Assembly: GCA_911728435.2 (NCBI GenBank)
Contig: OU452211.1
Coordinates: 7,608,428-7,672,427, forward strand
Source of the DNA: Apoderus coryli
Taxonomy: Eukaryota; Arthropoda; Insecta; Coleoptera; Attelabidae
Direction: 5' to 3'
DNA length: 64,000 nt
Shown here: positions 30,677 to 43,618 of the stretch, piece after piece
How the letters are laid out: every line of letters begins with the position of its first letter
Numbering within the stretch: the first letter of the stretch is position 1
Made by a program: the position numbers and the translations under genes
The notes under the pieces: model-generated
What the model was told of the DNA's origin: nothing
Database searches by the model: none
Seen by the model: only the letters and a program-made list of their open reading frames with translations

Positions 30677-32145
30677 CGGCCTTGGGCTATTATCCTTGAG
30701 CAACTCGCTTGAAGGATTCTCTATGACAAAATTTTGAGAATTTATCAAGGCCCGAGGAGTATTCGATAAGATAATTTTTTACTTTGTAGATATTAAAAAT
30801 TTGATTGTCAATCTAATCTAATAATTTTCAATACAAAATGTATTAGTTTTAATCAAACAAATATTATTCATTTTTATTTAAAACTACAGTTGTGAAAAGT
30901 ACAATAATGTTAAATTGGAAGAAGAGTTTGCTGAAGTTGACGGATTGTTAATTTCCACTGTTGAAGAAATTCCTCGCATGGTGTTGATTATTTCACCATG
31001 GCGGTCTTGGTTAATATTCAAGTACGGTTTAATTGAATTAGAGCTGCTATGTTCTGTTATTTTTATTAATTGCTGTTCAGGAATTCCTTTATTTGCCAAA
31101 TGGCTAACAGCAGTTGATCTGTTCGAATGATTGATTATCTTTTTACACTTAGTGTCCAAACCAATATTTGTGTTCTTGCCTACCGGTATATTGTCAAACC
31201 ATGTGTCACTTTCGGATTTCCAGAAACGATTTGGTCTCAAGAATAGGCGACTGGAAGTAATATTTTTCCCCCTTTTGGACAATAATTTATGGAATAACCG
31301 AACAGGGCATGCACTTTCGTTTGCAATATTTGGAACAAGCCACTTATTATTATTTGTACAACTTTTCGATCCTCCTTGGCATGTTTTACTGAATATTGGA
31401 TTGTATTCAATTCTGTTGGTTGGCGTTCCATCATTATTTTTCTCAATCGTGAAATAATCTATAAGGCAATCAGCTGGTTCACCACCTCGCCAAGCTAACT
31501 CAACATCTACAATATGGTACATTTTTTTTTGTAAACCTTCTGGTGTACATTCATCCCATAATCCAATGATTCTAGCCAAATCACTTGAACTCAAATTTGA
31601 TGAACTGCATTTTCGTTTGTTTGGATCCTGCTGTAATCTTTTACGTTTTGCATTTCTTGCATCTCGCGCATTTTTGAATATCACACTGGTAAACGGGTCG
31701 AATACAATTTTGAAGTCATTGAAGTATTTTTCCTGGTGTAGCCTACTCGTAGTATGCCAAATTGTTTTTACAATTGCTTCTTTATATTCAGTTCCATCAG
31801 CTTTTCTCATATTTACCGCATAATCTTTCAATATATTAGCCAAATTATGCAAACTCGTTTCGGCATTCAGTTCGTATTCTCTGGTCGCACAAAACTCGAG
31901 AAATATTTTCCATACATATTTTTTTGATTTGATTGTATTTTTTGGTATATTATTAGATATAATATCATTAATGCATAATTTTCGCGACATTTTTAAACCA
32001 GTTGTCAATTTGACGTTTAATTAATTTTTAATAAAAAAAACTCCAAACTGAAAACACCACATGTAGGGTATTATCGCTGTAATCCAGAGATGAAATTTGA
32101 CACATGACTTAAAATTAAGTAATTTGATTGGTTACTATAGTAGAA
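30677..32145 (-). mobile_element. Crypton-like tyrosine-recombinase element, copy 2
   Basis: Reverse-oriented copy of the element at 9826. Homology runs from AACCAATCAAATTACTTAAT (about 32125-32145) to GGATAATAGCCCAAGGCCGC (30677-30700), where it stops at the centre of the palindrome seen in copy 1. The recombinase frame is continuous in this copy. Confidence 0.8.
30884..32008 (-). CDS. Crypton-type tyrosine recombinase, nearly intact
   Basis: A 374-aa frame, the longest in the window. The likely start is the MSRKLCINDI methionine or the upstream MTTGLK. The N-terminal part (residues about 20-140) contains KYVWKIFLEFCATREYELNA and would be the DNA-contacting SAM-like domain. The catalytic part has box I ELAWRGGEPADCL (Arg kept), box II HSNRSTAVSHLANKG (His-x-x-Arg) and EHSSSNSIKPYLNI with the Tyr nucleophile; the usual Gly before this His is Glu here. 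An in-frame loss of 11 residues (INMWIKSSAQA in copy 1) precedes GLDTKCKK. These two changes may have disabled it. Expected role: cutting and rejoining DNA for element integration in the nucleus. Confidence 0.85.
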   Translation of the reverse strand: MTTGLKMSRKLCINDIISNNIPKNTIKSKKYVWKIFLEFCATREYELNAETSLHNLANILKDYAVNMRKADGTEYKEAIVKTIWHTTSRLHQEKYFNDFKIVFDPFTSVIFKNARDARNAKRKRLQQDPNKRKCSSSNLSSSDLARIIGLWDECTPEGLQKKMYHIVDVELAWRGGEPADCLIDYFTIEKNNDGTPTNRIEYNPIFSKTCQGGSKSCTNNNKWLVPNIANESACPVRLFHKLLSKRGKNITSSRLFLRPNRFWKSESDTWFDNIPVGKNTNIGLDTKCKKIINHSNRSTAVSHLANKGIPEQQLIKITEHSSSNSIKPYLNINQDRHGEIINTMRGISSTVEINNPSTSANSSSNLTLLYFSQL

Positions 32146-33600
32146 TAACTATAAAAAATGTCTTATAAAGGGGGCATGTTTTTTGAATTTTAAAATTAAT
32201 ATCTAGTTAACTATGTATTTTAGAGCAAACAAACCTTAGATCAAAATCATTTAATAATCGAAAGCAAAAATAATATATAGGGTGTTCCATTTAAAAAAAC
32301 GTAAGTTTGATATGCTATTTATTTATTTAATATTAGCGCAAAAGTTTCTTATAAAAATAAATAATAATTGCCATATTTTCTTAAAATATAATTCAAATCC
32401 AAAGGAAATAAATAACGGGCGAGAAAATGTGACAAGTAACATTAGGGTTGTGCGACCTCCTGCCAGCCTCAAAGCCTTATTGTGTGATATGTGGGAGCGC
32501 TCAGTAGCTCTAAAAATAAAAATTAAATAAAAAAAACAGTTCCCATTATAAATCACAACGTTTTCTATACCTAAAAATGTATATCAGGCACAGGTAAATA
32601 GATGTGTGCCGTTTTTTTTTTATTAATTTTTTTATTTCGTTCTGTTATAGTTCTTTTTATGTCTATTGTCATATTGTTCAGGTGGTCATTAAATATTTGA
32701 AAAATTATGTTGATGCTTTGCGTAGGCGCCTTACATAGGCAGAGAGACATATCAGTAGTATACGACTTTATAATATCTGGATTATGGGGTGAATTTTGAT
32801 TGATGCAGGTAGGTATTTACATTATAGAGTTAGTTTTTATGTCAACTATTAAGGGTGAGTTATAGTGGTAGTCGCATTGATAGATAACGTTTCGTTTTAG
32901 GGTTGTCTTGTTTTCAGCCATATGGACAAGTTTAAGATTCAAATTGTTTCATATATTAAATGTAAATATCGGAAGGTATGTCAAGATCTATAAGCGATAG
33001 ACAAAAAAAAATCCTTTACAAAACTTTTAGGTACTGAAAAGATGTACAACCCATAAATGTTTGCAACTATACAGAGTAGTTTACAAACGCGCAGCTTTTT
33101 CTTAATGCGGACACCCTGTATATTTTAACATAAATAAATGCCGTTCTAAAAGACGAAGAAGTCTTTTATTTTTGTAAATTATTAAAATAAAGCTAAAGGC
33201 TAACGATTTTTTCATAAAAAATTATTAAAAAAAAAAAGATAAAATTGCCAACAAAAGTTGTTTGTCATTTTAATTTTTTTTATTAAAGACCTTTTTGTTT
33301 TAAAAAAAATAATTATAATGGCAAAAGGAATAAAATGGTTAACCTTAAGCAGACTTACAGGGTGTCCTATTTAACATTTTTCAAAAATAATACATTTTAA
33401 AAAATGGGACTGAAAAATTACAACCCAGAGGTCCATGAAATCCGGTAAAACAGAGAAAAGAAGAGAATTCAAATGGACTATCGCTTATAGATCTTGAGAT
33501 ATCTTCGGTCCTTACACACTAATGCTCCACCCTGTATAATTGTGGAAAAGAAAATTCAACCTCGAATGCAATTTGTTATATTCAACACCACGTGTGCATA
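32146..33600. other. No gene recognised
   Basis: Several ATAGGGTGTTCC/CAGGGTGTCC motifs are present (32278, 33110 inverted, 33356, 33529 inverted), consistent with ends of unresolved small elements. Frames at 32282-32556 are on both strands and unrecognised. Confidence 0.45.
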
Positions 33601-34476
33601 CGAGAGTTGCCTTTTATATTTCGGGATTTGGCAACACTGGTGTTGCAATCTGGCAACTGACAGCTCTATCGTAAAGTTGGACATTTTTGAGGTTATACGT
33701 ACTCAGAACGTTTTGACATACGAGCGCTATTTGTGTTGTTTATAGTAACTTAAAAGATTCATCTCGGCCCGAAAATGGAATTAAATCGTGCTATTATTTT
33801 TTACAACTTTCGACGTGGAACTCAGCAACAGTGCATGGATGAACTGAATTCAATTTTTGGCGATGAAGCTGCATCAAGCACCAGTGTTTATCGATGCTAT
33901 GGCGAATTCAATCGTGGTCGTAGTTCACTCCAAGACGAATTTCGTGAAGGTCGTCCAAAATCAGTTGTTGTTCCGAAAACCATTGATGCTGTGCGCGAAC
34001 TGATATTGCAAGATCGTCATGTGACCTATCAAGAGATTGAGACAACCTTAGGGGTTAGTGGGACCAGCATACATTCAATATCGCATAAACATTTGACTGT
34101 CAAAAAAATTTGTTGGATCCCACACAATTTGTCACTCGCTCAAAAAAGGCTCGTGTCGATTGGTCGAAAGAAATGCTCAAAAAATACGATCGCGATGCTT
34201 CGAAACACGTCTATGACATCGTGGATTTACGCGTATGAGCCCGAAAGTAAACAGCAGTCGACAGTATGGGTGTTTCAAGATGAGCCAAATCGAACAAAAG
34301 TTGTTCGCGCACGAAGCACCTCGAAGCAAATGGTCGCCTGTTTTTTTTGAAAAACTGGACATGTCGCAACCGTACCACTAGAGCAACGCAGAACAGTCAA
34401 TTCTGAAGGTACACAATCATTTGTTTGCCAGTTGTCTTCCAAGAAATCAGGAAAACCAACCGCCGAAGACGGATCA
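33601..34476 (+). mobile_element. Mariner element 2, 3'-truncated
   Basis: TA (33599-33600) precedes the terminal repeat CGAGAGTTGCCTTTTATATT. The transposase starts at ATG 33775. 191 codons are open: MELNRAIIFYNFRRGTQQQ, HTH region RGRSSLQDEFREGRPKS, linker WIPHNLSLAQKRL. A deletion before the catalytic start removes the TGDES Asp block (frame goes from AMLRNTSMTS to WIYAYEPESKQQSTVWVFQD). After the frame ends at 34350 the mariner sequence continues in another frame to about 34476 (EIRKTNRRRRIT). There it stops abruptly at a different transposon, and no mariner sequence resumes beyond. Confidence 0.85.
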
Positions 34477-35124
34477 CTCAGTTCTGATTGAACTACCAAA
34501 CAAATACGATATGAGCAATGAGCAGCCAAAATATTTTTAAACATTTTATTTCTTACTAGGAATAATTATGTTCATTAAAGATACTAATAAACAATGAAAT
34601 TACACTAATAAGTTCTCAAAATGTAGTCCACCGATCTCAATGCATTTTTTAACTCTTTTGACCACGGAATTAATTGCTGCTAGGACTTGTGGACGATTTT
34701 CCTTCAGTTGACGGCAGGCCTCTTCAATACGTTTCACCAGCTCTTCTCGTGTTTCCACTGTCGTTTCGTAAACAATGTCTTTTAAATATCTCCACACATG
34801 AAAATCCATAGGCGTAATATCTGGTGATCTTGGAGGCCACGCCACTGGCTCTCTTCCAGGTTCTGGTGGATCATTTTGTGTCAACCGCCCTATCCATCTC
34901 TCTTGATAGTTTACATTCATCCATGCCCTCACATTCTTCCAACATGGGCAGGAGCGCCATTCATTTGGAACCAACTATTGATTCCTGTAGCAATCGAAAA
35001 GATGATCGGTCAAGAAGTTTAAAAAAATTAATTCGTGAAAAAAACATACGTTTAGTAACAAATAATATGTTAAAAAGATTTTGGCTGCTCATATTGTATT
35101 TGCTTGATAGTTCAATCTGTTCAA
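34477..35124 (-). mobile_element. Tc1/mariner-type element, deletion derivative
   Basis: Terminal inverted repeats of about 50 bp: the left (CAGTTCTGATTGAACTACCA at 34477) and right (inverse, ending near 35124) share ATTGAACTA, CAAATAC and ATGAGCAGCCAAAAT. Inside, a minus-strand frame (34974-34600) encodes the C-terminal part of a transposase: RWIGRLTQNDPPEPGREPVA, WPPRSPDITPMDFHVWRYLK, then EELVKRIEEACRQLKENRPQ and CIEIGGLHFENLLV. The N-terminus and first catalytic residues are absent, so it is non-autonomous. It abuts the broken end of mariner element 2. Confidence 0.75.
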
Positions 35125-37650
35125 CTGTTGGCCTGCTTACAACACTTTAAATTATAATAGTTATCTGAAAAATAAAGGCATAAATTGACAAATTGCAAGG
35201 CTATTTTTTTTCCTCAAATTAAACCAGCAATCCAAAAATGTAATCTTCTTTGTAAAATATCTAGTGGCGGCGAAGTTTAGGAGGGCAGAATGGGGTGCCG
35301 ACCCCCCAGTCTCTACGCCACTGTAGGATTTATTCAAATTATGTCAATTATTACTTAGAGATGTACTACATTAGTCTGTATGCGAAATTGGACCGAAATC
35401 GATCAAGTGGTTTAAAAGTTATTACCATAAAACTAGATTTTTACCACAAATTTAACACATTTCTCAATAAAATTTTCTTATAAAAGTCTACTTTTTCCTT
35501 GTTGTTCTATCACCTGTCAAAGTTAATGACGTTTAACCTGGACCACCCTGTCTAGGGAGCTAAAAAAAGTGTTTGAATTGCTGGCATAATTTATTGACCT
35601 ATAACTCACCCTATAGACTCTCTTTTACCCGATTAATTACACCCGACGTATTTGGTGAAAGTTTATTAACCAAACTTAACAAGCATATCATATGTTCAAA
35701 ATTCCTATTACATAATGCAATTTCTGGTCTCCAAAAGTCGATTTCTGATGCTGTACAATAACATTACAGAGCCACCCCGCTGTGCGATTTCCTTAATAGT
35801 ATTTTAGTGGCCGCTATTTAAAAGGGGATGTTTTTGTGAATATATATGTCTGTGTGTATATAACCCCTCAATTCCAAAGGGACACATTCACTTTGGTATT
35901 TTATTTGGGCAATTTAGCTCCCGGGGTGATTCGGTATCACTTGGGTTGCTTTAGATTAATAGCATTCGATTTATATATTTGCATTTTTATTTTGCACTTC
36001 ATTATAAATAAATTTATAACTGCAGAGTATAAAAAATTTGAAAATTAACTACCCTTTTAAATCCCAGCTTGTCTTGGTTAAGTTTTTCCGCAAAAGAAGG
36101 GATATCCACGCAACTTAAATTGTTATTTGCAGGTTTGAGGTTAAGTTCTATTCAAATGAGTTATATTTGACATTGTGGGACTTCCGGTTATACCCGAAGA
36201 AGCCAAAAGTCGCTTATTTTAACTGGAATGCTATGTTTTTGTTACTAATTAAGATTCTATATAAAAAAGAAGAAAAATACTCTAAATCTATGACTCTAGC
36301 TGAAGTCATTTTTAAGATATCTGAAGTTAAAGTATGAGATCAGAGTTTGCAGTCTCAAATTAAAAAAAAATCATAGGTACTTATGTGATTTATTACACCT
36401 AATACGAATTCAGCCTCTATTATAATAACAGAAAGCCCAACGTTTAAAAACATATCTACTAATTGTAAAAATATTATACAGGGTGGACAAGAAATATGGT
36501 TTTATTCGAAAGACTTCAAAGAACGATTACATACTTATCTCAAGACTTTTGTTATGAATTTGTCTGATATCAACAAATATGACGATCATACAACTCATGA
36601 GTTATGATTCTAAAGTAGGAAAAGAACTTCTTTTTCAGCTTTGTTATCTGATATGGCTGATGATATAAAAGGTGCATCAATGTTAGCCTTATTTCCTTCC
36701 TCCTTAATGAGTCCCAAAGATCTGCCGTTTGATTCCACAAATCAAAAAATTATTGTCATACAGAGGATCGTGTGTTTAACAATAGCAACAATTATCTACG
36801 CCGATGTCATGCATGTTTAACCATTCTGTCGATAACAAAACGTTTTATTTTATTATTAGATCAAGTATATTAGGGAGGAGGCAAGCGTATCAAATTTTTA
36901 TGGTTTGTTTTGGAAAATACGGGCACAACGTAGCAACTGTGACTAACATATAATGGTGTTCCACTAGTTAATGTGCGACGTGTCGGTATCTTCTCACCAT
37001 AAATTGTTGGTAATCATTTTATGCTTGTTCGCCATAATTATTATCAACTGTAATAAAAATGTACAGTAAATTTTATTTTATTTTGGGAATATGCAAAAAT
37101 AATTACGGGTCATATTTTTCAGCTCTCCGCAATACATAAATTGTATACAGGGGTGTCCGTGAAGTAACAGAACAGTAAAATAAAAGCAGAGACACGTCAG
37201 TTTTAGATTTATGTTTTGTAGCCTACGTACAATCCCTATATTTTAGGGCACTTTTGACTTGCTGCTGTCGTCCTGAGTACAATGTACAGGGTGGCCCAAA
37301 CTGGATGATTTCCTATGACGGTGGAAACAGATGTATGTTAAACCATTTCACCAATGTTGGTCGATTTTGTTGGCACTTTTTTTATATAAAAGCTGACGTG
37401 ACTTGTTTTTATACCACACTGATAAAAACGTTCATTTCTTTTAAAGTAATCTGACATTTCCTCAAAAGTGCCATGCTTTTGGTATATGCCAAATGAATCA
37501 GGAATTTAAATGAAAAACTACGTTTCTTTAAGACTTATTAATGCAGATTCTTTGGGAGAAAATTATATACACTTAGGTACTTAAAACCCGAGTTCTAATT
37601 ATGAAAATAGAAGTTCTTGAAGTAAGAGCGTAAAACCCTACGTTCCTTTT
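35125..37650. other. No gene recognised
   Basis: About 2.5 kb. Notable items are an inverted CAGTGGCGTAGAG end (35312-35323) and ATACAGGGTGG, ATACAGGGGTGTCC and GTACAGGGTGGCCC motifs at 36477, 37146 and 37283. The short frames at 35295-36048 and 37254-37454 have no recognised content. Confidence 0.45.
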
Positions 37651-39405
37651 CGCCAAGCAACTTTTTAAAAAGTTCAAACAATCTCGATCACCTCAAGACT
37701 GGGAACGTTACAAGCAAATAAAAAATCACACAACAAATTGCATACACCAGGAAAAAAAGACCTACTTGCAATGTTGTTCTATTAAATATAAATGAAACAA
37801 TCGTGAATTGTGGAACTCTTTAAAAAAATTGGATTCATATAAATAACCCCTCTAATATTAATGACTTCTTTTTGCAAGCCTGAAGATATAGTCCACCCGA
37901 CCCTGATTTGATTTCCTTCTACAACAGTAATAGCAAATGCAACTTTCAACAGCAATTTGAATTTACAACTGTAGATATCAAAACAATGAGAGACTTCTCA
38001 TTGAAAATAAAGTCAAATGCAGTTGGACCTGATAAGCTTAATGCCGAAATGTTGCAATTGAGTTGTCACCGCATTTTGCCCTTTATAACACATATTGTAA
38101 ATGTTTCTTTGCTTTCAAACAAATTTCCAAAAGCATGGAAAACTTCGAAAGTGCTGCCTATTCCTAAAAAGAGTCAGATGGTGATTATAGCGAGGTACGT
38201 CCCATATCCATACTATCCCCTATGTCAAAAATTCTTGAAAAGGTTTTGAGCGTGCAAATCAAGTCCCACATAGATGAATACAAACTTTTACCTATTAAAC
38301 AATCCGGGTTCCGCAAGGGATACAGCTGTACAACTGCATTGTTGGATCTAACTGATGATATTTTACATGATCTTGGTGGTTGAACGGTAAAATAACTTCC
38401 TTAATTTTAATTGACTACACGAAGGCCTTTGACAAAATTTATTCTAAGGCTCTATTTTGGGTCCTTTATTATTCTCCTTGTATACCATAACTCTTCCATC
38501 AACTCTTGCATTTTGTGAAAGTTACATGTACGCTGATGATAGTCAACTGAGATTTTCATTTCAAGTTGAGGATGCTGTCAATGCCAACCAGAAAATAAAT
38601 TACGATTTGGATTCCCTAGCCCTGTGGTCTGATAAGCATCAATTAACAATAAATGCTGCAAAAACACAATCTTGTTTTTTGGTAAAAACAAACAACATGT
38701 TAAGCATTGTATGCAAATTAAGCTCAATGATGTGTCACTGCAAATTACAGACAAGGTCAGAAGTTTGGGACTAGTGTTGGATTCCGAATTACGCTTCAAT
38801 GATCACATCTTTAAATGCATTTCAAAGTCATATGCCTCATTGAAGATGCTTTATCCACATAGACACGTTCTCTCTGTTGAACTTAAAGCTAGACTCACTG
38901 ACACTCTGGTTTTGAGTAATTTTTGTGACGTTGTCTATGGCCCCTGTTTGCTAAATATTGATAAAAATCGTATCCAACGCGTTCAAAAATCATGTTTGAG
39001 GTACATTTTTGGGATTAGGAAGTACGAACCTGTAAGCCATAAACTATTAAGTACCAAATGGCTCTCCATGAGCGACCGGAGGCAGTTACATTCAGCGGTT
39101 TTATTTCATACAATTCTTATGACTAGACAACCCCCATATCTTTATAATAAAATTAAGTTCCGATCGGATATAAACATTAGGTCCAGAAATCTTCTTTCTC
39201 CCCCAAGCCACAGAACTGCCATTTTTGAGCGATCATTCTCTTTTCAGATTTACAATATTTAAAATGACGATTCTAACTAATATTTTTTTGAATTTGTACA
39301 TATTTTATATTGTTATTGCGTTAATTAGAGTAATTTTTCAGACTTTTTTGTTCAATTTTGGGAGCTATCTTATTTTGAAGTGCAAATAAACTTATTATTA
39401 TTATT
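37651..39405 (+). pseudogene. Non-LTR retrotransposon fragment G (longest copy)
   Basis: Plus-strand pieces in the correct order. The linker AKQLFKKFKQSRSPQDWERY lies at about 37655. RT start FSLKIKSNAVGPDKLNAEML follows at about 37990, then FPKAWKTSKVLPIPKKS. A frameshift leads to PISILSPMSKILEKVLS and KQSGFRKGYSCTTALLDLTD. LILIDYTKAFDKI keeps the first catalytic Asp. An internal deletion then joins directly to LGPLLFSLYT and SYMYADDSQLRFSF, the catalytic box at about 38527. The C-terminus (38672-39262) has VRSLGLVLDSELRFNDHI, FCDVVYGPCLLNIDKNRI and IRSRNLLSPPSHRT. It ends with AATAAAC and a TTA microsatellite at 39385-39405. Inactive. Confidence 0.88.
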
Positions 39406-40614
39406 AACTAGTATGTTATTTCAAAGTCGTTAATTTGTTTGAAGATCACTATATATTTCCCACAAAACTATATTAATTTCTTGGAAAGATCGTGAATTTC
39501 ATCGCAAAAATATTATACGTTGATAATAAGAAATAAAACTTTTTTGCCAAGTGTTTTTTTCATAGAAGACGTATAGTTGTTGCTCCAATAGTCAAAGTTC
39601 TTGTCGCAAGTTCTGTAAAGCTTTGAACGAAGAGTTTATACTTCTTGATAGAAGTTCAATATATAGAACTAAAAATTGACAAAATAACTAGAATTTACTA
39701 TAAACACAAATCTAGAAAACTTACTTATCAATACAGAGTGTACCAATCAAGGTAAACACAACTAATATTATAAACAAAAAAAAAACATTGTTAAATTTCT
39801 GACTTTAGTATTTTTGTTCCTCCCGGTATCCAATAAAGATTTACCGCATTCATGGCCTATATATCGAAGCCAAAGACTCGCTAAAACACTGAATGCATTA
39901 TTTCCTAATGGATCGCTCAACACATAGATAATTATACAGATGCTGATTGAAAGTTGGCATAATACAAATCATCTAATATATACACAGGCATAAAATGAAA
40001 TAATAGTAATCAGCTACCGAAAATAAAAACTAAAATAAAACGCATCTGACAGTTAAAGACATTAAAGCGCGTGTGGAGAGGCGTTACCGAGTCCGCCCCT
40101 GCATTAGCGGCCAATTGTTGCCGGTCTGTAATTAAAATTGGCGCCGGCACTGTCTTCAACCTGTCAGACATTGAATGAAATCTTAATTTCATTTGGTATT
40201 AATGGATTTATACAATTTTTCATGTTTATATATTATACACTTTGCATCAAAATTAACGCAGCACTAAATTTTCATAGTTAATTTTCGCGCAAACTGCTGA
40301 ATCGATTTGGACATTTTTTGTTTTAACTTGTAGCGGAAATATTTAGGAATGACTCTGTGAAACAACTTTTCGTTGAGATTGAAGTTTTAGACATGTACTG
40401 GGTGTTTTAAAATAAACCAGTTTGATGCCTAATTTTTGTCGCATCCTGTGCAACTTATGTCTATTTAAATCCCCATCTTTTCTGAGCTTTTTGTATTTTT
40501 GTTCACGTTTTTATCTCTACTATTAAATTAAATGCAGAGTTATTTGACATTTTTCAAGAAAAAGTTTCAAAAGTTAACCAAACGCAAAGAAAATTATTTT
40601 ATAAAATAAAAACA
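39406..40614. other. No gene recognised
   Basis: AT-rich. The frame at 40010-40192 (-) is GC-richer (CCGGCACTGTCTTCAACCTG region) but unrecognised. A TACTGGGTGTTTT motif lies at about 40395. Confidence 0.45.
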
Positions 40615-40990
40615 ATTCAATAGCGGATGTTTCCTGCTCTCCTCTCTATTAGCGCTTGGCATCGACGATCCATACTTTAAACCAGATGTCTTGATCAATA
40701 TTAACCCATATTGCTCGAACAAAGCTTTCTACATCATCCAAACCCCACTTGAATCCATAAATTGAGATCTGGACTGCGGGGAGGCCTGATATAAATGTCC
40801 ACATGCTCTCACATAATTTCCATGATGTACCTTGCATTATTTAAGGATCCTCCACGCAAAGACACGATGTCTATATGAGTAGTTAAAGAGATTCTGCCCC
40901 AAAATATCACAGAACTTCCTTTGAACAACTAGGTTTGGCGAAGATCACACTGCGTTTAATGTTCATAAAAATTCAAAATTCTCTAAAAAC
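40615..40990 (-). pseudogene. Tc1-like transposase remnant
   Basis: Reading the minus strand across frameshifts: FKGSSVIFWGRISLTTHIDI, then VSLRGGSLNNARYIMEIM, then RPPRSPDLNLWIQ, and finally SMDRRCQALIERRAGNIRY. These match in order the GGSVMVWGGIS block, the third catalytic region (PRSPDLN) and the C-terminal SMPRRCQAVI-ARGG--RY of Tc1-family transposases. The second-Asp block is deleted. Its terminal repeats were not found. Confidence 0.6.
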
Positions 40991-43618
40991 TCTGTCTGAG
41001 AAAAATGGCCGAGTTTTGGTAGTGTATAGTGTTTCCTTTGTTTAAAAAATACAAGTGTTTGTATCGAAAACGCCGAGCGCATCTTTTACGGCATCCAGGT
41101 CGTATGTGAGGCGACCATCGGACTACCGACACCATCAAGAACTTCTTCTGAACCCTGCGAAGCTGGGTTTATCTCAAGTTGAAAGTTGTATACATTAATT
41201 TAAAGAAGGCTGTTCACGACTCAAACAGTCTAAACAAATTACTTCATTCGACTAGAATTCGACGTTGCCAAATTTACTTGTTCATGGCTTGTCTAAAGCA
41301 GGGCTGTGGTAATACTGTAATATCGCCCACGGACGTTGCGTCAAACGCCCTCTGATCGAGGAAATGTTGGAATTTGTTTAAGTGTAGATGATTTTATATG
41401 ATTATGTATACAGGGCGTTTCAATAACAATAAGGAATCCGTGGACGGGAGAGATAGTGTTTTTCAAATTGGGATTTCCAGCGTCCTCCCTCCCCAGCCGC
41501 CACTGGAATTACTTATATTGGATCCAGACTATAGTAAAGGAGGTGCCTTGCCTATTTCAAACCATATGGTAAATACAATAATTCTTGGTATATGTGATAG
41601 TACCAGTACATGGTGTAAATGGTTTATATCGACAGATAAGATCGCAAAATATCAGCATATCTAATTGTTGTTAATACATCGCGATTAATAATTTATATCG
41701 TAGGCAGGTACTTACTACCATGAGTTAGAAAAATCTTATTATATTGCTATAATAATAATAAATAGTATATTAGCCTTTACAATCATATAATAATAATTGT
41801 TAGAAGATTTATTGGGTGCGATAGAATAATTTAATTTAAATTTTTCTCATTTTACATTCTTATTAAGTTAGTTCTCGTAACAGATAAGTTAATAGGCTTG
41901 TCGACTGACAATAAAAGTTTCATTTGATTTGATTTCTATGGTATAAAGTGTCTATTATATAGATATATAGAAAATAGCCATTATACAGGTTTGGATCGAG
42001 TCTTATTTTAGTCAAACTTTTTCGTTTAGGACTATACTGCCCTCCTAAAACTAACGAACATTACCTCTAAATACACTGTGTCCAAGATAAGAATTGGATA
42101 GCAAAATAATTAACTAAAACTTTAAACAAATAACTTTAATTTTCAAAACACAAAAAATTACATAATTATAAACAAAACCAACACAAACAACTCCATAAAC
42201 AATAAAAATATATTTATATTTAACAAACTCCACATATAGATCATCATTTAAATTTCCGTCGAAAATTTCGTATGCTATTAGCCTCCATATGATATTTCTA
42301 TAGAAAATTTCGTTACCAGTTGCAAAATTGAATCCTCCTTTCTGAATCTCCAGGATCAATAACTGAGTCTTTCTGGCTCTATAGCATCGAAACTTGCTTA
42401 CTTGTCTCTTCTAGTTTTCCATTTCCCGATAAGGGACAAGTAATTTGGATCACACTGCACACTGTCTTCTTTGATGGTATCAATTTAATACAATCTTATG
42501 TGTGGAAATCGTAAAAAATCACCCAACGAAAACCTTCACGAGTAATCTACATAGTTTTACTAACTTACAGGTTGCTGAATCGATTTGAAATAGTGGGTCA
42601 GTAGTGGATCGTGGATCGACAGACAAAATCTCGAAATTAATTCGCATATTACCAACAGAAACTAGATGTCGCCAAACACATTCTTTTCCATTTTGATATA
42701 TGGCAAATAGTATTTGACGTGACGAATGTTATTCTAAACCAAACGGATACATTTAATTTGACGCGGATGCTCAAAATGAGAAAATTCTTTTATTAATAGA
42801 GATGCAGGAAATGTAATTTCTCAGCCACGTATTTTTAAGGTTAAATATTGCCTCAAGGACTGCAACTGGGTCCTTAGGCCGCTTGTAAAATATTAAAGGT
42901 GATCATCATATTACAAATTAAGTGTGCCGGCTCTGTTAGGAAGCAATTATTGTTTAAATGCTGTTATAGCCTGTGGAAGTAAGTAACGAATAAAAGATAA
43001 AAAAAATAAAAGAAAAGAGAGAGGACTTTATCTAATCTCTAATCATATCGAAAAAGTGAACGTATTACACATAAACACAAGTGCGCACGAGTCGGACATT
43101 CGGTTTCCTTCTTCAATTCAGAATGAAATTGGAATATCCTAATCTCAACAGTAATAAATCCATGTTTATCTGATAATTTTTATTCGTTTCAGTTTTTATT
43201 TTCTTCATATATGTAATATTGTTTTCTCCCTTTTATGCTATGATTTGTAACATTGTTATGTCAATAGTTATTAGATAGGTACTAGTTTCTTGCCAGGTAG
43301 CGGCTACTTATGATTTGATTATATGCTATCCGTAATATGTCCATGGTGCATGGAAGAACTAGTTGCAGAGATGTTTTTAAAGAACATAAAACTGTAGAAT
43401 TGAGACACTTATTTATTTTATTTAAATAATTATAATTATTAATAACACATAACATCTCTACTCTCTAATAATGTCTGTCTCTTAGATTAAGAAAGACCTG
43501 CCTAAGTCTGTCTAATACTTAACCTAAGTGACAACTGACAACTGACTTAAAACATCTTTCGTAATCTACATAATGCTGCCCTCTATACTCCGGTTGTACA
43601 ACTACTCTACGAACATAA
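40991..43618. other. No gene recognised
   Basis: Contains an ATACAGGGCGTTTC motif (41406), the TCCAAGATAAGAATTGGATA motif (42075), and a possible retroelement 3' end near 41900-41935 (ACAATAAAAG followed by TTTGATTTGATTT). The frames at 41398-41664 and 42114-42359 (-) are unrecognised. Confidence 0.45.

Noticed and set aside
34177..34544. Minus-strand frames over mariner element 2
   Set aside because: Shadows of the mariner transposase gene.
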